Source: Bacillus sp. AFS006103 (GTDB lineage Bacteria; Bacillota; Bacilli; Bacillales; Cytobacillaceae). Taken from it: a stretch of DNA of 64,000 nt. The DNA lies in the NCBI GenBank assembly GCA_002559145.1, contig NTXX01000005.1, positions 51,731 to 115,730 on the forward strand, in the 5' to 3' direction. Below, piece by piece: positions 61,596 through 64,000 of the stretch. Positions within the stretch are counted from its first letter, which is position 1, and each line of letters begins with the position of its first letter. Under the pieces are notes generated by a model. The model did no database searches. It had not been told where the DNA came from and was given only the letters and a program-made list of their open reading frames with translations. A program made the position numbers and the translations under genes.

Positions 61596-63486
61596 TACCT
61601 TTTCGCTCCTTTCTCTTTTTAACCGGTCGGATAATTTGAAATCCAAACGGGGGAATTGTTAGATTTAATGAATATGGCTGACCATGGAATGGTTCATCTT
61701 CTGCAAACACAGTCTTTTTATTCACCAATCCAGTACCACCGTATTCTATCTGATCACTATTGAAGATTTCGCGATATTCACCTAATTTAGGAACACCAAT
61801 TCTGTAGACAGGATAGTTGACACCCGTAAAATTGCAAATAACTACTAATAATTCTTCTGTCTTCTTCCCTTTTCGCAGAAAAGAAAAAATCGATTGGTGA
61901 CTATTATTAGCATCTATCCATTCGAATCCGTCCTGTAAATGATCGAGTTCATAGAGTGCCTTAGACCGCTTATAGACTTTAGTTAATAACTTGACATAGG
62001 CATTTAGCTTTTGGTGCATCTCATAGTCCATTAAGTTCCAATCAAGCTGTTCTTTATCCTTCCATTCAGCAAACTGGCCAAGTTCAAATCCCATAAATAA
62101 GAGTTTTTTTCCCGGGTGGGCAAACATATACCCCAACAAAAGCCTAAGCTGCGCAAATTTCTCCCAATAATCTCCCGGCATTTTATCAAGCAATGATTTT
62201 TTTCCATGGACCACTTCATCATGGGAAAATGGCAGCATAAAGTTTTCTAAAAAGGCATATAAAAAAGAAAAAGTTACATTTGAATGGACATTAGAACGGG
62301 AGTAAGGGGGAGTTTCCATATATTCAAGCATGTCATTCATCCAGCCCATATTCCATTTATAATCAAAACCAAGCCCACCATTTGGAACGGGTGTTGTGAC
62401 ATTTGGGAATTCTGTCGAATCCTCACCAATCATTAAAAAATGCGGATCATATTCATGAATATGTTGGTTAAGTTTTTTCAAAAAATCAATTCCAAATGGA
62501 TTTTCGCGCTTCTCATGGGAACCATTTGGCCAGTAAATGATATTTGCAACAGCGTCCATTCGAAAACCGTCAATATGGAAATAGTCAATCCAAAATTGCG
62601 CATTTGAAATTAGAAAGCTCTGGACCTCTCCTTTCCCGAGGTCAAAGTTCGCAGTTCCCCAAACGGCATTTTCTCTGTCACTAGCTGTGCTATACGAATA
62701 AATATGAGTCCCATCAAAACGGTAAAGACCGTGTGCATCCTTACAAAAATGACCAGGGACCCAATCAAGAATGACCCCAATACCATGTTGATGAAACTGA
62801 TCAACAAATTCTTTAAATTCATCGGGTGTCCCGTACCTTGAGGTAACAGAAAAGTAACCCGTACCTTGATAGCCCCACGAGGCGTCAAGCGGATGTTCGA
62901 CAATCGGTAATAACTCTATATGAGTAAATCCGTGCTCAAGAACGTGTGGAATAAGTTCAGATGCCAGTTCTTTATAGGTTAGATACTCGCCATCTTCTTT
63001 CTTTTTCCAAGAACCCAAATGCACTTCATATATGACTACCGGCTCTGACAGCAAGGTCTTTTTTCCTCTTCGATTCATCCACTGATTGTCTTGCCAATCG
63101 AATTTTTTTAATGAATAAACAATAGATGCTGTATTAGGTCTTATTTCAGAATAAAAAGCAAATGGATCTGATTTTAGCAACCTCTCACCTGATTGTGTAA
63201 AAATCTCATACTTATAAAGCTTACCTGTTAGATCCCTATTAATTATTAGAATCCATACTCCTTCATCATTAACTTTCTGCAATTCATACCCTTCACCATT
63301 CCAGTTATTAAAATCCCCCGCAAGCCTAACCTGCTTTGCATTAGGGGCCCATACGCAAAATCGTGTATAAACCTGATCGGAATTATTAAAGATATGAGCG
63401 CCAAAAAGCTGATGACTTTGGAAGTAATTTCCTTCGTGAAATAAATGTAACTGATAGTCCGTCGGAAAAAACGTATTCACTGTCAT
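61546..63486 (-). CDS. glgB: 1,4-Alpha-glucan branching enzyme
   Basis: A 646-residue GH13 branching enzyme introducing alpha-1,6 links. An N-terminal CBM48 domain ([20 protein letters not shown]) precedes the barrel, with nucleophile D in [12 protein letters not shown], acid E in IGEDSTEFP and the HD pair in [13 protein letters not shown] prefer ATG 63486 (MTVNTFFP), though the site GAGGAG is only 4 bp away; ATG 63498 also fits. The lysine/arginine-rich tail ([14 protein letters not shown]) overlaps glgC and is longer than I expect. First gene of glgBCDAP. Confidence 0.95.
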   Translation of the reverse strand: MTVNTFFPTDYQLHLFHEGNYFQSHQLFGAHIFNNSDQVYTRFCVWAPNAKQVRLAGDFNNWNGEGYELQKVNDEGVWILIINRDLTGKLYKYEIFTQSGERLLKSDPFAFYSEIRPNTASIVYSLKKFDWQDNQWMNRRGKKTLLSEPVVIYEVHLGSWKKKEDGEYLTYKELASELIPHVLEHGFTHIELLPIVEHPLDASWGYQGTGYFSVTSRYGTPDEFKEFVDQFHQHGIGVILDWVPGHFCKDAHGLYRFDGTHIYSYSTASDRENAVWGTANFDLGKGEVQSFLISNAQFWIDYFHIDGFRMDAVANIIYWPNGSHEKRENPFGIDFLKKLNQHIHEYDPHFLMIGEDSTEFPNVTTPVPNGGLGFDYKWNMGWMNDMLEYMETPPYSRSNVHSNVTFSFLYAFLENFMLPFSHDEVVHGKKSLLDKMPGDYWEKFAQLRLLLGYMFAHPGKKLLFMGFELGQFAEWKDKEQLDWNLMDYEMHQKLNAYVKLLTKVYKRSKALYELDHLQDGFEWIDANNSHQSIFSFLRKGKKTEELLVVICNFTGVNYPVYRIGVPKLGEYREIFNSDQIEYGGTGLVNKKTVFAEDEPFHGQPYSLNLTIPPFGFQIIRPVKKRKERKGNGKEEVRSHVISRRKR

Positions 63487-63767
63487 GGCTCTCCTCATCC
63501 CCAATGAAAATATGTATTTCAAAAACCAATTATAATTGTTAATAATCAATATTCCTCATAAAACTTTTTTATCTTTTCTGACAATAAAATGTGTGTATCG
63601 ACATTTCCGCTCTTGATTTGACAAGTTTCGACAGCATTCATCAAATTTTCTATCAGTAATCGTCAAAATTATTTAAAAATTTCTTAATATTTTTATGATT
63701 TTCGTCCAAAGAAAGTTATTTGATTTTAAATATTAGATAGTTCGAAATTAGGATAAATCAATGTAAA

Positions 63768-63781
63768 TGTAAGCGTTGTCA
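63768..63781. promoter_or_regulatory. cre-type site (CcpA)
   Basis: TGTAAGCGTTGTCA fits the catabolite-responsive consensus TGWAANCGNTNWCA at every fixed position. On the minus strand it overlaps a TTGACA that could be a -35 element directed towards glgB; the -10 is weak. Confidence 0.7.
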
Positions 63782-63959
63782 ATGTTTTCACTATGGAGAA
63801 GGCATTTAAAAATATTATACTAATATAACAATAGTAGTGAATTCGTCCATTTCTGGTTAGAGGATTTAGCAAATCTGATATGGTAGATTTGGCTAGAAAC
63901 TTCATTGATAAAAGCAGAGAAATTTAAATTTTATGTAATCAAATCAGTGGCTGATGTAT

Positions 63960-64000
63960 GAAGGACAAAAGACGCCTAAGTAACAAGAGATTTGTCCTTC
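63960..64000. terminator. Inverted repeat at the right window edge
   Basis: GAAGGACAAA (63960-63969) pairs perfectly with TTTGTCCTTC (63991-64000) across a 21-nt loop. The flank that would show a T-run lies outside the window, so terminator status is uncertain. Confidence 0.45.

Larger units (their letters stand above)
63487..64000. other. Intergenic region upstream of glgB
   Basis: About 510 bp without a supportable gene. It holds a perfect cre-type site (63768-63781), a hairpin with arms AAATCT and AGATTT around 63870-63890, and a 10-bp inverted repeat at the window edge. I could not identify a convincing promoter for glgB. Whatever uses the right half probably lies beyond the window. Confidence 0.5.

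Overview
This window looks like a core chromosomal segment of a low-GC, endospore-forming Bacillaceae bacterium. Gene content and order closely follow the yt-/men/glg region of Bacillus subtilis (amyX, ytlR, ytlP; dat; ytzE; ytzG-murJ; ytfP; leuS; ytqA-ytqB; ytpA-ytpB; ytoA; asnB; metK; pckA; ytmA-ytmB; ytlA-ytlC-ytlD; ytkD; luxS; ytjA; ytiB; menF-D-H-B-E-C; menA; glgB-C-D-A-P). The extra nrfHA nitrite reductase genes and several GC-rich intergenic repeats point away from B. subtilis itself and towards a Neobacillus-like relative. That genus assignment is inference only.

Layout. 1-4.7 kb: amyX (cut by the window edge)-ytlR-ytlP, a cysteine-synthase-family gene, D-amino acid aminotransferase and the small DeoR-type regulator YtzE. 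5-11.4 kb: amino acid permease, ArsR regulator plus SRPBCC protein with two palindromic operators, a GC-rich repeat, a lone AAA ATPase, speD, a PerR-type Dps gene and a DUF4309-NodB lipoprotein. 11.4-20.3 kb: pseudouridine synthase, MurJ flippase, a flavoprotein, a gerA-type germinant receptor operon in the order A-C-B, small sporulation-type genes and a rhodanese. 20.3-28.4 kb: leuS with a T-box, an MFS transporter, a 21-bp tandem repeat, and the anaerobic nrfHA operon led by an uncharacterised surface protein and preceded by two perfect FNR-type sites. 28.5-32.7 kb: tRNA wobble-uridine modification genes (ytqAB), the ytpAB lipid genes and ytoA. 32.7-38.6 kb: asnB, metK with an S-box, and pckA with a CcpN-like site. 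38.6-46.5 kb: hydrolase, an ABC importer, a NUDIX hydrolase, luxS, yidD, carbonic anhydrase and a zinc-binding lipoprotein with Zur-like boxes. 46.5-55.5 kb: menaquinone synthesis. 55.5-63.5 kb: glycogen synthesis and breakdown.

How it fits together. Menaquinone made by the men genes is the expected electron donor to NrfH, so the men and nrf loci are functionally linked. The glg operon and the pullulanase AmyX both concern alpha-glucan storage. metK supplies SAM to speD, to YtqA/YtqB and, through the methyl cycle, to LuxS. Regulation is unusually legible: T-box, SAM-I riboswitch, PerR, Zur, FNR, CcpN and cre-type sites can all be read directly. I saw no rRNA, tRNA, CRISPR array, phage or transposase gene. 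No convincing new multi-gene system is present. The least explained items are the nrf-linked surface protein, the 21-bp repeat array, the terminator plus repeat that splits the men operon, and several small genes.
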